Below, in pieces: positions 8,952 through 25,082 of a stretch of DNA of 64,000 nucleotides. The notes beneath the pieces are model-generated. The model did no database searches and was not told the DNA's origin. It was given only the letters and a program-made list of their open reading frames with translations. Both the position numbers and the translations under genes were made by a program. Positions within the stretch are counted from its first letter, which is position 1; every line of letters begins with the position of its first letter. The stretch spans positions 1 through 64,000 of the forward strand of contig JAHRWZ010000101.1 in NCBI GenBank assembly GCA_019104865.1, given 5' to 3'. Source of the stretch: Castellaniella sp. Its GTDB lineage: Bacteria; Pseudomonadota; Gammaproteobacteria; Burkholderiales; Burkholderiaceae_B.

Positions 8952-9239
8952 TTAATGCGAATCCGCCGGCCGGGGCAGGATCTGGACGAAGTATTCGCCC
9001 TGGCGGATCATGTTCAGTTCGCCGCGCGCGCGTTCCTCGACGGCCGAAATCCCGGTCTTGAGATCCTGGACCTCGGCCTGCAGGGCATTGTTGCGGGCGG
9101 TCAGCGCCTGGTTGTTGTCGGTTTCGGCCTGCACCTGGGTTTGCAAGTCCCGCAGACGCAGCCACCCGCCCTTGCCCCACCACAAGGGGTACTGGGTGGC
9201 CAGCGTCAGCGCCAGCAGGACCAGGCTGAGCAAGCGCAT
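8952..9239 (-). CDS. ftsB: Cell division protein FtsB
   Basis: Small bitopic inner-membrane protein of the divisome that forms a complex with FtsL and FtsQ. Its 95 aa have one N-terminal membrane helix (residues 2-20) followed by a heptad-like coiled coil (about 29-66, [20 protein letters not shown]), then [16 protein letters not shown], which is typical of FtsB. It starts 9 bases after eno, the usual eno-ftsB linkage in beta- and gammaproteobacteria. Confidence 0.93.
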   Translation of the reverse strand: MRLLSLVLLALTLATQYPLWWGKGGWLRLRDLQTQVQAETDNNQALTARNNALQAEVQDLKTGISAVEERARGELNMIRQGEYFVQILPRPADSH

Positions 9240-9248
9240 GGTGCCCGG

Positions 9249-10655
<1,407 letters not shown>

Positions 10656-10656
10656 C

Positions 10657-10662
10657 TACAAT
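10657..10662 (+). promoter_or_regulatory. Possible -10 box for mtfA
   Basis: TACAAT, a common -10 sequence in this window, lies 82 bases before the mtfA ATG and just after the second 15-bp repeat. The -35 region is not recognisable. Confidence 0.35.
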
Positions 10663-10744
10663 GGTACTTCATGAGGATCTCCGAGCACACGACGCCGGGC
10701 TTTGACACGCCCATGCCGCCTGGCTACCCCGGAACGACGCAATC

Positions 10745-11629
10745 ATGCTGCGCTGGCTGACTTCACGTGGCGCGCGTCACGCGGCCGTCCTGCGCGAGGC
10801 GCAGGCGCTCACCCCGGACGTCTGGCGGGACATCCTGGGGGCATACGAATTCCTGCGCGGGCTGTCGGAAGCCGAAAGCCAGGCCTTACGCCAGCGCACC
10901 GCGTGGATCCTGGCCAGTAAATCGTTTCATGGAACTCACGGCCTGACGGTCACGCCGGCGATGCGCCATGCGATCGCGGCTCAAGCCGCCCTGCCGATCC
11001 TGGGTCTGGATACATCGCTCTACCAGGGCTGGACACAGATCGTCGTCTACCCGGGCGGCTTTTTGGTGCCGCGCATCGAAGTCGACAACGCCGGCGTGGT
11101 GCATGAATACACGATGGAGACCTCGGGGGAATCCTGGGAAGGCGGCCCGGTCATCCTGTCCTGGGAAGACATCCATCGCGAAGACGGCACCAACGTCGTC
11201 ATCCACGAATTCGCACACAAGCTGGACCAGCGCGCAGGCGGCGCGGACGGCATGCCCGAACTGCGCGCGCACCACGGTCTGGATCCGCAACACTGGCACC
11301 ACGTGCTGGAGCATGCATTCGAGGACTTCAACGCCCGCCTGGACGCGGTCGAAACGGCCATTCCGCTGCACGTGGATCCAGAATCCGACGCCGCCGAACC
11401 CTGGTATGCGGGTCTGCCGCTCGATCCCTATGCGGCCTCGGACCTGGCCGAGTTCTTCGCCGTCAGTTCGGAAGGGTTTTTCACGGACCCGGAGCCGCTG
11501 GCCCGGGCCTGGCCCGACTGGTACGACCTGCTGGCACGATATTACCGGCAGGATCCGCGGCGGCGCCTAGCTGCCGCACGCGCGATGGAAACCACTATAG
11601 GGACAGCGCCGCCGCACCGCCCTGCTTGA
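10745..11629 (+). CDS. mtfA: MtfA-family zinc-dependent peptidase
   Basis: M90-type metallopeptidase. In E. coli, MtfA binds the Mlc repressor and so affects the glucose phosphotransferase system. The 294-aa product has the zinc-binding HEFAH (HExxH, residues 154-158) followed by [13 protein letters not shown], plus the family segments [10 protein letters not shown] and [14 protein letters not shown], whose Glu is the expected third ligand region. It lies opposite to its neighbours, between kdsA and eno. Its last 35 bases overlap the convergent kdsA 3' end. Role in this organism is inferred from family only. Confidence 0.88.
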   Translation: MLRWLTSRGARHAAVLREAQALTPDVWRDILGAYEFLRGLSEAESQALRQRTAWILASKSFHGTHGLTVTPAMRHAIAAQAALPILGLDTSLYQGWTQIVVYPGGFLVPRIEVDNAGVVHEYTMETSGESWEGGPVILSWEDIHREDGTNVVIHEFAHKLDQRAGGADGMPELRAHHGLDPQHWHHVLEHAFEDFNARLDAVETAIPLHVDPESDAAEPWYAGLPLDPYAASDLAEFFAVSSEGFFTDPEPLARAWPDWYDLLARYYRQDPRRRLAAARAMETTIGTAPPHRPA

Positions 11630-12446
11630 CGCAGCGGTCCAGCGCGACCAGGGTTTCCAGCAGTTCCCGCATTTTGCCCAGCGGAACCGCATTGGGTCCG
11701 TCGGACAGGGCTTTTTCAGGATTCGGATGGGTCTCCATGAAGACCCCGGCGATGCCCACCGCCACGGCGGCCCGTGCCAGCACCGGCACGAACTCGCGCT
11801 GGCCGCCGGAATGGGTGCCCTGCCCGCCCGGCAACTGCACCGAATGGGTGGCATCGAACACCACCGGGCAATGCGTGTCGCGCATGATCGCCAGCGACCG
11901 CATGTCGGACACCAGATTGTGATAGCCGAATGACGCCCCCCGTTCGCAGACCAGGATGTTCCGGCCATCGCCGCCCGCCTCGATGGCGGCGGCGCGGGCC
12001 TTGGTCACGACCTGCTTCATGTCTTCCGGTGCCAGAAACTGGCCTTTTTTGATGTTGACCGGTTTCAGGGTCGCCGCGCAGGCCTGGATGAAATCCGTCT
12101 GCCGGCACAGGAAAGCCGGCGTCTGCAGCACGTCCACGACTGAAGCGACCTCGCGGGCCTGGCCGGTTTCGTGGACGTCGGTCAGCACCGGCACACCCAG
12201 CTGCCGGCGCACGTCTTCCAGAATCTTCAGCCCCTCGTCCATGCCCGGCCCGCGGAACGAGGCGCCGGAGCTGCGGTTGGCCTTGTCGAAGGAGCTTTTA
12301 TAGATGAAGGGGATGCCCAGCGTCCGCGTCATTTCCTGCAGGATGCCGGCGGTTTCGAACGCGAGTTCCCGCGATTCGATGACGCAGGGCCCCGCGATCA
12401 GGAACAGCGGATGATCGAGTCCCGCCTGGAAATGACACAGTTGCAT
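11595..12446 (-). CDS. kdsA: 3-deoxy-8-phosphooctulonate synthase
   Basis: Condenses arabinose-5-phosphate and phosphoenolpyruvate to Kdo-8-phosphate for lipopolysaccharide inner core. At 283 aa it has the family length. Recognisable are [32 protein letters not shown] and TDVHETGQA. The Asn in DKANRSS marks the metal-independent class. It lies 8 bases downstream of pyrG on the same strand, the conserved pyrG-kdsA pair. The 3' end overlaps mtfA by 35 bases on the opposite strand. Confidence 0.97.
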   Translation of the reverse strand: MQLCHFQAGLDHPLFLIAGPCVIESRELAFETAGILQEMTRTLGIPFIYKSSFDKANRSSGASFRGPGMDEGLKILEDVRRQLGVPVLTDVHETGQAREVASVVDVLQTPAFLCRQTDFIQACAATLKPVNIKKGQFLAPEDMKQVVTKARAAAIEAGGDGRNILVCERGASFGYHNLVSDMRSLAIMRDTHCPVVFDATHSVQLPGGQGTHSGGQREFVPVLARAAVAVGIAGVFMETHPNPEKALSDGPNAVPLGKMRELLETLVALDRCVKQGGAAALSL

Positions 12447-12454
12447 GGCGTCTC

Positions 12455-16770
<4,316 letters not shown>

Positions 16771-16776
16771 GTGCCG

Positions 16777-18585
16777 TCAGACTGGCTCGGTGCGCGCCAG
16801 CAGCCAATCCCGGGCTGGACCGTCCACCAGCGGCAGCAGGCGCTCGCGCACCTGCTCGTGGTAGCCGTTGAGCCAGTCGAGTTCGTCGGACGACAACAGC
16901 TCGCGCACCACACAGCGTGTGTCGATCGGGCATAGGGTGACGGTCTCGAAACCCAGAAAAGATCCGAACGCCGTCTGCGCCACCGGCACTGCCAGGACCA
17001 GGTTCTCGATGCGGATGCCCCAGTGCCCATCGCGGTACAGCCCGGGTTCGTTGGAGGTCAGCATGCCAGCCTTCATGTCCTGATGAGGCCGCGCATGGCT
17101 GCGCACCGAGATCGATTGCGGGCCTTCATGGACGTTCAGGAAGTATCCCACCCCATGCCCGGTGCCGTGACCGTAGTCGAGCCCACGGCGCCACAAGGGC
17201 GTGCGCGCCACCGCGTCCAGGACGGAAGACGGCGTATCCACGGGAAACTGCACCCGTGCGAGAGCGATGTGGGCCTGCAGGACGGCGGTGTAGTCCGCCC
17301 GCTGCGCGGTCGAGGGCGTGCCGACAGGCACCACGCGCGTGATGTCGGTGGTTCCGCCCAGGTATTGACCGCCTGAATCGATCAGCAGCAGCCCGTCACC
17401 CCGGACCAGGGCGTGATGCGTCTCGGTGGCCCGGTAATGCGGCATGGCGCCGTTGGCGTTGAAGCCGGCGATCGTGGCAAAGCTGAGGCTGACGAAGCCG
17501 GGGCGCCGGGCGCGCGCCGCCGACAGATGCGTGTCCACATCGATTTCGGTGACGGGTTCGCCCGCTGCCTGCGCGGCCTCGAACCAGGCGAAGAACTCGC
17601 ACAGGGCAGCCCCGTCTTGCGCCATAGTGTCGCGAATATTGGCGGCCTCGGCGGCGTTTTTGATGGACTTGAGCAACTGGGACGGATTGATGGATTCAAT
17701 CAGCCGCGCCTGGGGAGCGTGCGACAACGTCCCCGCAGTGACCCGGGCCGGATCGATCAACAGCCGGACGCCGGCATCCAGCGCGGCCAGATCGGCCGCC
17801 ACCGCCGTATAGTCACGCAGCACGACGCCATCGGCCGCCAGGCGATCCGCCAGATCCACGGGAATCTTGCCGGGCGCCACATACAGCCGGACCTGCTGCC
17901 CGTCGATCAACGCATGCGCCAGGAAGACCGGGTTGTAATCCACATCCGCGCCGCGCAGATTCAGCAGCCAGGCGATATCGTCAAGCGTGGACAACAGATG
18001 CAGATCCGCGCCCTGCGCCCGCATGGCGGCACGCACGGCTGTCAGATTGTCGGCGCGCGTACGGCAGGCGTGCGGCGGCAGGTGTTCGTAGACCGGGGCG
18101 GTCGGCAAACCCGGGCGATCCGCCCAGACCGCATCGACCGGATCCAGATTCAGCACCAGGCCGACACCGACCTTATCCAGGCCGGACTGCCAGCGCAAAG
18201 TGGCCGCCTGGTCCATCACCCGGCCATCGACGCCCAGCCGATCCCCGCGACCGAGATGGTCCCGGGCCCAGTCCAGCATATCGGGGACATCCGGCGCCCC
18301 CGCCCGCATCAGGCTGATGCCCGACCCCTGCAACTGGGATTCGGCCTGTACCCAATAGCGGCTGTCGGTCCACAGGCCGGCGAAATCCGCCGTGACCAGC
18401 AAACTACCCGCCGAACCACTGAAGCCCGAGAGCCAGGCCCGCGCATTCCAGTGTTGCGGCAGGTATTCCGACAGATGCGGGTCCGCTGTAGGCACCAGGC
18501 AGGCCTGCAGGCCTGCCAAGGCCAGCTGCCCGCGCAAGGCGGCAATGCGGTCAGCGGGGCTGGCCGGGGAATGCGACAGGGTCAC
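16777..18585 (-). CDS. Aminopeptidase P family protein (Xaa-Pro aminopeptidase, M24B)
   Basis: Releases N-terminal residues preceding proline. The 602-aa length corresponds to the three-domain form: two creatinase-like N-terminal domains (DPHLSEYLPQHWNARAWLSG at the start) and a pita-bread catalytic domain. Metal-binding segments LLIDSGGQYLGGTTDITR, HGTGHGVGYFLNVHEGP and LTSNEPGLY are intact. A GTG at 18585 is chosen because AAGGA precedes it at normal spacing and it lies just after the scoB stop; an upstream ATG would overlap scoB by 53 bases. Confidence 0.92.
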   Translation of the reverse strand: MTLSHSPASPADRIAALRGQLALAGLQACLVPTADPHLSEYLPQHWNARAWLSGFSGSAGSLLVTADFAGLWTDSRYWVQAESQLQGSGISLMRAGAPDVPDMLDWARDHLGRGDRLGVDGRVMDQAATLRWQSGLDKVGVGLVLNLDPVDAVWADRPGLPTAPVYEHLPPHACRTRADNLTAVRAAMRAQGADLHLLSTLDDIAWLLNLRGADVDYNPVFLAHALIDGQQVRLYVAPGKIPVDLADRLAADGVVLRDYTAVAADLAALDAGVRLLIDPARVTAGTLSHAPQARLIESINPSQLLKSIKNAAEAANIRDTMAQDGAALCEFFAWFEAAQAAGEPVTEIDVDTHLSAARARRPGFVSLSFATIAGFNANGAMPHYRATETHHALVRGDGLLLIDSGGQYLGGTTDITRVVPVGTPSTAQRADYTAVLQAHIALARVQFPVDTPSSVLDAVARTPLWRRGLDYGHGTGHGVGYFLNVHEGPQSISVRSHARPHQDMKAGMLTSNEPGLYRDGHWGIRIENLVLAVPVAQTAFGSFLGFETVTLCPIDTRCVVRELLSSDELDWLNGYHEQVRERLLPLVDGPARDWLLARTEPV

Positions 18586-18595
18586 GATGATTCCT

Positions 18596-19249
18596 TCAGG
18601 CGACGGCGGACGTATCGAGTTTGGCGGTGGTCTTGGCGCGGATTTCATCGATGCCGACGCCCGGTGCCAGTTCGAGCAGGCGCAGCCCGTCGCCGGCGAC
18701 TTCCATCACACCCAGATCCGTGATGATCAGATTGACCACCCCCACGCCTGTCAGCGGCAAGGTGCATTCGGGCAGCAGTTTCAGGGACTCGGTGCCGTCC
18801 TTGGACTTGGCGACGTGTTCCATCAGGACCACGACCTTGCCCACGCCAGCGACCAGGTCCATGGCACCACCCATGCCCTTGATCATCTTGCCGGGAATCA
18901 TCCAGTTTGCCAGATCGCCTTTTTCGGAGACCTGCATGGCGCCCAGGATGGCCAGATTGATCTTGCCGCCCCGGATCATGCCAAAGGAATCGGCCGAGGC
19001 GAAGATCGAGGAACCCGGCAGCGTCGTCACCGTCTGCTTGCCGGCATTGATCAGATCGGCGTCGACCTCGTCATCCGTGGGAAACGGGCCGATGCCAAGC
19101 AGGCCGTTTTCCGACTGCAGCCAGACTTCCATGCCGTCGGGCACGTAGTTGGCAACCATCGTGGGCAGACCGATGCCCAGATTGACGTAAAAACCGTCCT
19201 TCAGTTCTTTTGCCGCGCGCGCGGCCATCTGTTCGCGATCCCAAGCCAT
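18596..19249 (-). CDS. scoB: Succinyl-CoA:3-oxoacid CoA-transferase subunit B
   Basis: Beta subunit of a family I CoA transferase that activates acetoacetate or a similar 3-oxoacid with succinyl-CoA. The 217-aa product has the catalytic Glu in SENG (Glu47) and [13 protein letters not shown] at the N-terminus. It starts 11 bases after scoA ends. Sequence features resemble ScoB/AtoA more than PcaJ, but 3-oxoadipate as substrate cannot be excluded given the aromatic catabolism nearby. Confidence 0.93.
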   Translation of the reverse strand: MAWDREQMAARAAKELKDGFYVNLGIGLPTMVANYVPDGMEVWLQSENGLLGIGPFPTDDEVDADLINAGKQTVTTLPGSSIFASADSFGMIRGGKINLAILGAMQVSEKGDLANWMIPGKMIKGMGGAMDLVAGVGKVVVLMEHVAKSKDGTESLKLLPECTLPLTGVGVVNLIITDLGVMEVAGDGLRLLELAPGVGIDEIRAKTTAKLDTSAVA

Positions 19250-19260
19250 GATCTGCCTCC

Positions 19261-19956
19261 TTAGTGACGGGTGGTGCGTTGTTCGATGCGCTTTTCCGGA
19301 TGTGCGTTGAGCACGATCCGGTGCACATAGATACCCGGCAGATGCACCTGGTCCGGATCGAAGGTGCCCGTGGGCACGATTTCTTCGACTTCGACGACGG
19401 TGATCTTGCCCGCCATCGCGACGTTGGGATTGAAGTTGCGCGCTGTGCGCCGGAACACCAGATTGCCGCTGCGGTCGGCCTTCCAGGCCTTGACCAGCGA
19501 AATATCGGGTGTCAGGGACCGTTCCATCAGGTAGGTGCGGCCATTGAATTCCCGGGTTTCCTTGCCATCGGCCACCACCGTACCCACCCCGGTCGGGGTG
19601 AAGAATGCCGGAATGCCGGCACCGCCCGCGCGCAGTTTTTCGGCCAGCGTTCCCTGCGGGGTGAATTCCAGTTCCAGTTCCTTGGCCAGGTACTGGCGTT
19701 CGAATTCCTTGTTTTCCCCCACATACGAGGCGATCATCTTTTTGATCTGGCGCGTGGTCAGCAGCTGACCCAGACCGAAACCATCGACACCTGCGTTATT
19801 GCTGATGCAGGTCAGGCCATGCACCCCCGAATCGCGCAGCGCGGCGATCAGGGCCTCGGGAATCCCGCACAGCCCGAAACCGCCGACGGCAATCATCTGA
19901 TTGTCGGCAACGATGTCGCGCAATGCGGCGGTAGCGCTTTCATAGACTTTATCCAT
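19261..19956 (-). CDS. scoA: Succinyl-CoA:3-oxoacid CoA-transferase subunit A
   Basis: Alpha subunit partner of ScoB, 231 aa. It shows the glycine-rich [13 protein letters not shown] (CoA-binding region) and the typical ending segment [17 protein letters not shown]. The start at 19956 is supported by GAAGGAAA upstream; the open frame extends further but without family similarity. Together with ScoB it forms the heteromeric enzyme that routes acetoacetyl units to acetyl-CoA. Confidence 0.93.
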   Translation of the reverse strand: MDKVYESATAALRDIVADNQMIAVGGFGLCGIPEALIAALRDSGVHGLTCISNNAGVDGFGLGQLLTTRQIKKMIASYVGENKEFERQYLAKELELEFTPQGTLAEKLRAGGAGIPAFFTPTGVGTVVADGKETREFNGRTYLMERSLTPDISLVKAWKADRSGNLVFRRTARNFNPNVAMAGKITVVEVEEIVPTGTFDPDQVHLPGIYVHRIVLNAHPEKRIEQRTTRH

Positions 19957-20118
19957 ACGACGTTTCCTTCGAGACTGAAAAGAACCATGAATCAGGCTGA
20001 AATGCAGCGCGCGAGCGCCTGCAGGTCGATCGGCACCGAAGCGGTCGCGCTTGATGCGCAACGGCTTTATGCCCACCACGATACCGGCAGGATACAACAG
20101 CGGTTTGAGAAAATCACA

Positions 20119-20140
20119 TGAGGCGCGCCGCGGCGCCTCA
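20119..20140 (-). terminator. Terminator hairpin of the ABC transporter/catabolic operon
   Basis: TGAGGCGC and GCGCCTCA form an 8-bp perfect stem around a 6-base loop. On the minus strand the stop codon of the ATP-binding protein gene is part of the stem, and a TGATTTTCT stretch follows. This fits an intrinsic terminator ending the block that starts near 33 kb. Confidence 0.6.
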
Positions 20141-21214
20141 GAGGAATGCGTGGGCTGCCTTCGAGTCGAAGTGCGCCCAGACCCGGTTGCCCCGGGCAAG
20201 TTCTGGGATGACCGAATGACCGAACGGCAACCGCACGGACAAGCCTTGGCCCTGGTCTGTCTCGGTGCTGACCTCGACGGTATTGCCCAGGAACGTCAGG
20301 TCCCGGATGACGACCGGCAGGCTGCAATCCCTGCGATCGAGAGACAGCGACAGGCGCTCCGGCCGTAGCAGCAGGGCGGCTGTTCCGCGGCCCCCAGCCT
20401 GGCCTTGTACGGGTACGTCGTCGATGACGATGCCCTCGCATACCGACAGCTTGGCCCGGTGAGCTTCCACCGAAAGGACTTTGGCGTCCAGGAAGTTGCT
20501 ATCCCCCACGAAACCCGCGACAAAGCGCGTGGCCGGTTCCGCGTAGAGTTCTTGCCCTGTTCCGATTTGCTCGATCTGCCCTTGGTTGAATACGGAAATC
20601 CGATCGGAAAGGCGCAGAGCTTCTTCCTGATCGTGGGTCACATACAGAATGGTGACGCCTGTCTCTTGGTGAATGCGGCGAATCTCCAGTTGAATTTCTT
20701 CGCGCAGCTTTTTATCCAGGGCCGATAAGGGTTCATCCATGAGCAGCAGCGGCGGGTTGTAGACCAGCGCGCGCGCAAGCGCAACCCGCTGCTGCTGGCC
20801 ACCCGACATGAATGCAGGCATGCGGTCCGCGAAACCCTCCAGCCGTACGAGCTTAAGCGCCGCCTGGACCCGGTCTTCGATTTCCGATCTGTCGCAACGG
20901 CGGACCCGCAGCGGAAAGGCCACGTTTTCTCCGACGGTCAGATGGGGAAAGAGCGTGTACCGCTGAAAGACCATGCCGATATTGCGCTGATGCGAGGGGA
21001 CGGACAGCAAGCTTTTACCCTTGAGCAGGATGTCGCCTTCCGTGGGTTCCTGGAATCCGGCCAGAATATAAAGCGTCGTGGATTTCCCGGATCCCGATGG
21101 CCCCAGGAATGTCATGAATTCACCTTCGGCGACGTCGAGCGTGACATTTTCGATGGCGGTGACGGAGCCGTAGTCCTTGCGGATACCCTCGATGCTGAGA
21201 AAAGCTTGGGTCAT
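20138..21214 (-). CDS. ABC transporter ATP-binding protein (PotA/spermidine-putrescine type)
   Basis: Cytoplasmic ATPase of the importer formed with the next three genes, 358 aa. Walker [10 protein letters not shown] (about residues 38-46), Q-loop, signature MSGGQQQR, Walker [13 protein letters not shown] and the switch His (VTHDQEEAL) are intact. A C-terminal TOBE-type domain follows, as in PotA-like transporters. Its start overlaps the permease stop by 4 bases. Family members carry polyamines, opines or related small charged compounds; the substrate is unknown here. Confidence 0.92.
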   Translation of the reverse strand: MTQAFLSIEGIRKDYGSVTAIENVTLDVAEGEFMTFLGPSGSGKSTTLYILAGFQEPTEGDILLKGKSLLSVPSHQRNIGMVFQRYTLFPHLTVGENVAFPLRVRRCDRSEIEDRVQAALKLVRLEGFADRMPAFMSGGQQQRVALARALVYNPPLLLMDEPLSALDKKLREEIQLEIRRIHQETGVTILYVTHDQEEALRLSDRISVFNQGQIEQIGTGQELYAEPATRFVAGFVGDSNFLDAKVLSVEAHRAKLSVCEGIVIDDVPVQGQAGGRGTAALLLRPERLSLSLDRRDCSLPVVIRDLTFLGNTVEVSTETDQGQGLSVRLPFGHSVIPELARGNRVWAHFDSKAAHAFL

Positions 21215-22011
21215 TTTTGACGCACCTTACGGAAAATCACTGGGGAAATCATGAGGACGAGCGTGAAAACCATCAGGATGGTGGACACGGCCGCCACGAC
21301 AGGCGTCAGGTCCTGACGCAGCGTCGTCCAGATTTTGACGGGCAGCGTCTGCAATGTCGGGCTGGACATGAAGATCGCCAGCACGACTTCGTCCCATGAG
21401 GCCAGAAAAGAAAAAATCGCCGCGGCAAACAATCCGTGGCTGATGGCCGGGACCGTGACGCGAAGGCGTGCTTCCCAGGGGCTGGCCCCGCACAGGATGG
21501 CTGCGTCTTCTATCGAGCGGTCAAACCCGTCAAGCGCGCTGCTGATCGAAATGATCGAAAACGGCAGCGCGATCAGCAGGTGGGCGATGACGAATCCGAC
21601 CGTCGTACCGGCCAGCCCCAGCCTCAGAAACAGGGCGTATAGTGCGACAGCCAGCACAATGACCGGCAGGATCATGGGGGTCAGAAAGAGCGCCCTGAGC
21701 AGTTCCTTTCCGGCGAAATTGCCGCGATTCAGCCCGAGTGACGTCAGAAAACCCAGCCCCACCGACAGAATGGTGACGATGACGGCGATCTTCAGGCTGG
21801 TCAGCGCGGAATAGAGCCAGCGCGGATCGGCGAAGAGTTCGACATACCATTGCAGTGTCCAGGACGGGGGCGGAAAGATCAGCCATTGCGACGATCCGAA
21901 CGACAAAGCCGCAATGAAAACGATCGGCAGCACCAGGAACATCAGCACCAGGACCGCAATACCAATCAGAACGTAGCGCAGCGCACCCAGGCGATTGAAG
22001 TCGAGCAGCAT
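21211..22011 (-). CDS. ABC transporter permease (PotC type)
   Basis: Inner-membrane permease, 266 aa, with six predicted helices. The EAA loop that docks the ATPase is visible as EDAAILCGASPWEARLRVTVPAI near the middle of the second half. It is 3 bases from the upstream permease and overlaps the ATPase gene by 4 bases, so the transporter genes are translationally coupled. Confidence 0.92.
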   Translation of the reverse strand: MLLDFNRLGALRYVLIGIAVLVLMFLVLPIVFIAALSFGSSQWLIFPPPSWTLQWYVELFADPRWLYSALTSLKIAVIVTILSVGLGFLTSLGLNRGNFAGKELLRALFLTPMILPVIVLAVALYALFLRLGLAGTTVGFVIAHLLIALPFSIISISSALDGFDRSIEDAAILCGASPWEARLRVTVPAISHGLFAAAIFSFLASWDEVVLAIFMSSPTLQTLPVKIWTTLRQDLTPVVAAVSTILMVFTLVLMISPVIFRKVRQK

Positions 22012-22014
22012 AGG

Positions 22015-22890
22015 TCACCTCTTGGAATAGGGGTTGAAAAACCTCAGCTGCACGAAGTACAGCCCCAGCGTGACAACCAGCAGGACAAAGGCGGCGGCCC
22101 CTCCCAACCCCCAGTTGAGCAGCGACTGCACCAGTTGCGCGATAAGCTCGGCGAGCATCATGCTCGAGGCTCCTCCGAGCAGGGCGGGAGTCACAAAGTA
22201 GCCCAGCGACATCACGAACACCATGAGCGCACCCGCAGCGATCCCCGGCATCGACAGCGGCAGCAGCACGCGACTGAAGCATTGCCACTTGTTCGCGCCG
22301 CAGAGTGCGGCCGCTCTCAGGGTCGAGGGGTCGATGGCCCTGAGGATACCGATCAGCGGCAAAATGATGAACGGCAACATGATGTAGACCATGCCGATGG
22401 TGACGCCGGTCATGTTGTTGACCAGCGACAAGGGCTGGTCGATCAACCCCAGCGCCATGAGCATCTTGTTGATCACGCCCGTACGCTGCAGCAGCACCAT
22501 CCAGGCATAGGTGCGTGCCAGCAGGTTGGTCCACATGGACAGGATGATGACTGCCAGGAAAACGGCGGACCAACCGCGCGGCATGATGGCCAGCAGCCAA
22601 GCCACGGGAAAGCCGATCACGACCGCAACCAGCGTGACGATACCCGCCACGAGAAACGTATTGGTGAACACCCGCAGGTAGGTCGTCGAGCCGAAGAACA
22701 CGGCATAGTTTTCCAGGCCCGGCGTCGGCTCGAGCACACTGCGCAGCAGCAGCATGGCCACGGGCACTATGAAAAAGAGCACGATCAGGATGAAAGCGGG
22801 CACGATGTAGGGGACGGCTCCGCCCGGCCGCCGATTCACGGCCCTTGGGCGTGTCCCTGGCAATGTGGCCTTGCTGGTCTGGATGGCCAT
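22015..22890 (-). CDS. ABC transporter permease (PotB type)
   Basis: Second permease of the importer, 291 aa. It has a Pro/Arg-rich cytoplasmic N-terminus, about six membrane helices and an EAA loop (RAAALCGANKWQCFSRVLLP). It lies between the solute-binding protein gene and the PotC-type permease. Confidence 0.92.
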   Translation of the reverse strand: MAIQTSKATLPGTRPRAVNRRPGGAVPYIVPAFILIVLFFIVPVAMLLLRSVLEPTPGLENYAVFFGSTTYLRVFTNTFLVAGIVTLVAVVIGFPVAWLLAIMPRGWSAVFLAVIILSMWTNLLARTYAWMVLLQRTGVINKMLMALGLIDQPLSLVNNMTGVTIGMVYIMLPFIILPLIGILRAIDPSTLRAAALCGANKWQCFSRVLLPLSMPGIAAGALMVFVMSLGYFVTPALLGGASSMMLAELIAQLVQSLLNWGLGGAAAFVLLVVTLGLYFVQLRFFNPYSKR

Positions 22891-22954
22891 ATCGATCTAC
22901 CTTGGTTGGCGGAAGCGGCATTACTGCCGCTTCCCGGTCGATGCTATCTAAAAC

Positions 22955-23965
22955 TTACTTGGCTTGCCACGCGTACCAGCGTGTCCCGATTTCGTCGCGA
23001 TGCTTCGCCCAATATGTCAGATCCGCATTGACTTGCGTGGCAGCCTGCTTGTCCGGCAGGGTGGCACGAATGTCCTTCGGCATCAACGCGGGCGAGTCCA
23101 GATTGATAGGCGCATAGCCGGTCATTTCCGCGAACTTGGCCTGCGAGGCCGCACTCGTCGCATAGGCGATGTATTTCATCGCCGCTTCCTTGTGCTTTGC
23201 GCCTTTGGGAACGATCAGCATGTCGGCTGCCGTGATGTTCTGGTCCCAGGACGTCTCGACATGGACACCTGTTTTCACCAGTGCGGTGAGCCGGCCATTC
23301 CAGAAAAACCCGTAAGGCGTTTCAGCCGAGGCAAGCAGCTGCTGGGATTGCGCCCCGCTGCTCCACCAGACAATGCTGGATTTGATCGTATCCAGCTTTT
23401 TGAAGGCTCGATCCAGATCGAGCGGATACAGTTTGTCGGCAGGCACCCCATCAGCCAGCAGAGCGGCCTCGATGACCCCGGGAGCGGACCATTTGTAGAA
23501 CGTGCGTTTGCCGGGAAATTTCTTCAGATCGAACAGATCGGCCCAAGTCTTCGGGCAGGCCTTGACGGCATCCTTGTTGCACCCGATGACGAACGAATAG
23601 TAGAAACTTCCCACCGCGTAGTCAGTCACAAATCGAGGATCCAGGCGGCTCTTGTCGATCACGGAGAAGTCCAGCTTCTCCAGCATGCCATCCGTGCCGG
23701 CCTTGACTGCATAGTCGCCCTCGGCATCCACGACATCCCACGACACATCGCCCGATTCGACCATGGCCTTGATCTTGCCGTAGTCGGTGGGCCCATCCGG
23801 CAGGACCTTGATTTTGGTTTCCTTGGAAAAACCATTGGCCCAGACACTCATCTGGGCATCCTGCGTCGTGCCGCCCCAGGAGGTGAACACGAGGGTTTGA
23901 TCAGCAGCGTAGCTGTTGGCGGCAAATGCCATTGCAATGGCAAAGAAAAGCGATTTGGTTTTCAT
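22955..23965 (-). CDS. Periplasmic solute-binding protein of PotD-like ABC importer
   Basis: A 336-aa extracellular solute-binding protein (family 1). A Sec signal peptide of about 19 residues (MKTKSLFFAIAMAFAANSYA) precedes the mature start ADQTLVFTSWGG, like PotD-type proteins. Segments SWDVVDAEGDY and GFFWNGRLTALV resemble ligand-binding loops of polyamine- or opine-type receptors. The start at 23965 sits after GGAGACAG. It is 43 bases downstream of the MDR reductase gene on the same strand, which ties the transporter to the catabolic genes. Confidence 0.9.
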   Translation of the reverse strand: MKTKSLFFAIAMAFAANSYAADQTLVFTSWGGTTQDAQMSVWANGFSKETKIKVLPDGPTDYGKIKAMVESGDVSWDVVDAEGDYAVKAGTDGMLEKLDFSVIDKSRLDPRFVTDYAVGSFYYSFVIGCNKDAVKACPKTWADLFDLKKFPGKRTFYKWSAPGVIEAALLADGVPADKLYPLDLDRAFKKLDTIKSSIVWWSSGAQSQQLLASAETPYGFFWNGRLTALVKTGVHVETSWDQNITAADMLIVPKGAKHKEAAMKYIAYATSAASQAKFAEMTGYAPINLDSPALMPKDIRATLPDKQAATQVNADLTYWAKHRDEIGTRWYAWQAK

Positions 23966-24008
23966 GGTCTGTCTCCTGTCAATTCCTGTTGGTATGATCA
24001 AAACCCGC

Positions 24009-25007
24009 CTATACACCATCCGGTACGACGACGATCTTTCCAAAGCATGAACGCCCTTCCAGTTCACGCATGGCATCCTGGATCCTGCTCAGCGGAAACA
24101 CGGCGTGGACCACCGGGTCGAACTCGTTGCCGGCCATGATCGCCAGCAACTGCCGCAGGTCTTCGTTCCTCCATCCGTCCGACCCCCGGATGTCCATCTC
24201 CCGCGTCCACAAATAGCGCAAATCGGTATTCGCTTCGAACCCGGTCGTTGCGCCACAACACAGCAGTCTGCCCCCGTGCTTCACGGATCTCAGGGACTGG
24301 AGCCAGGTGGCCGTCCCCGTGAAATCAACCACAGCGTCCGCACCCTGCTTGCCGGTCAGATTCCAGACCTGCTTGCCGAATTGCCCGTCGGGGGCTACGA
24401 CGCATTCATGGGCGCCGATCGACTTCAGCCGCTCGGCTTTGGCATCGCTGCTGGTGCAGGCGATGACGTGGGCGCCGGCCCTGACGCCCAGCTGGACACA
24501 GGCCACCCCGACGCCGCCGCTGGCACCCACGACCACCAGGGACTCGCCGGACTTCAGCTGTCCACGGCTATGGAGCATGCGGTACGCCGTGCCATAGGCC
24601 GTGGGCAGACAGGAATATTCGACGAATCGCTTGTTTTCCGGAAGTCTCAGGATGCCTTTCGCCGATACCACCACATAGTCGGAAAAACCGCCCCAGTAGG
24701 CCTCTCCCAGCATTTCGCCATTCCAGAACGGGTCGATCAGGACCGCGGCCCCGACGTCCAGTCCGGTCACTTCCGGGCCGATGTCCTCGATCCAGCCCGC
24801 CACATCGCATCCGCCCACATGCGGCATGGCAATGTGGCGGCCCGGCATCCCGTCGCGAATGAAGATATCGAGCCGGCTGAGCGAACATGCCGCGACTTTG
24901 ACCAGGACCTCTCCCACGCGCGGCACCGGCCGGGCGACTTCTTCCACTGAAAGCACTTCAGGACCGCCATGCTGACGCATGACGGCTGCCATCATTTTCT
25001 TTGTCAT
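24009..25007 (-). CDS. MDR-superfamily oxidoreductase (zinc-binding dehydrogenase/quinone-reductase-like)
   Basis: NAD(P)H-dependent reductase or dehydrogenase of 332 aa. It has a GroES-like N-terminal domain (PHVGGCDVAGWIEDIG) and a Rossmann domain with GASGGVGVACVQLG near residue 155. The structural-zinc cysteine cluster is absent, so it resembles quinone reductase or enoyl-CoA reductase branches more than classical alcohol dehydrogenases. The start at 25007 follows AAAGGTGAG. In context it may reduce an unsaturated CoA thioester or oxidise an alcohol; the substrate is unknown. Confidence 0.82.
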   Translation of the reverse strand: MTKKMMAAVMRQHGGPEVLSVEEVARPVPRVGEVLVKVAACSLSRLDIFIRDGMPGRHIAMPHVGGCDVAGWIEDIGPEVTGLDVGAAVLIDPFWNGEMLGEAYWGGFSDYVVVSAKGILRLPENKRFVEYSCLPTAYGTAYRMLHSRGQLKSGESLVVVGASGGVGVACVQLGVRAGAHVIACTSSDAKAERLKSIGAHECVVAPDGQFGKQVWNLTGKQGADAVVDFTGTATWLQSLRSVKHGGRLLCCGATTGFEANTDLRYLWTREMDIRGSDGWRNEDLRQLLAIMAGNEFDPVVHAVFPLSRIQDAMRELEGRSCFGKIVVVPDGV

Positions 25008-25082
25008 CCGACTCACCTTTTTCCTTATGTTCGGCCAACCACTCGAAGCCGGAGAACGTGTCCGCGACACGCCCCCCGTCAT

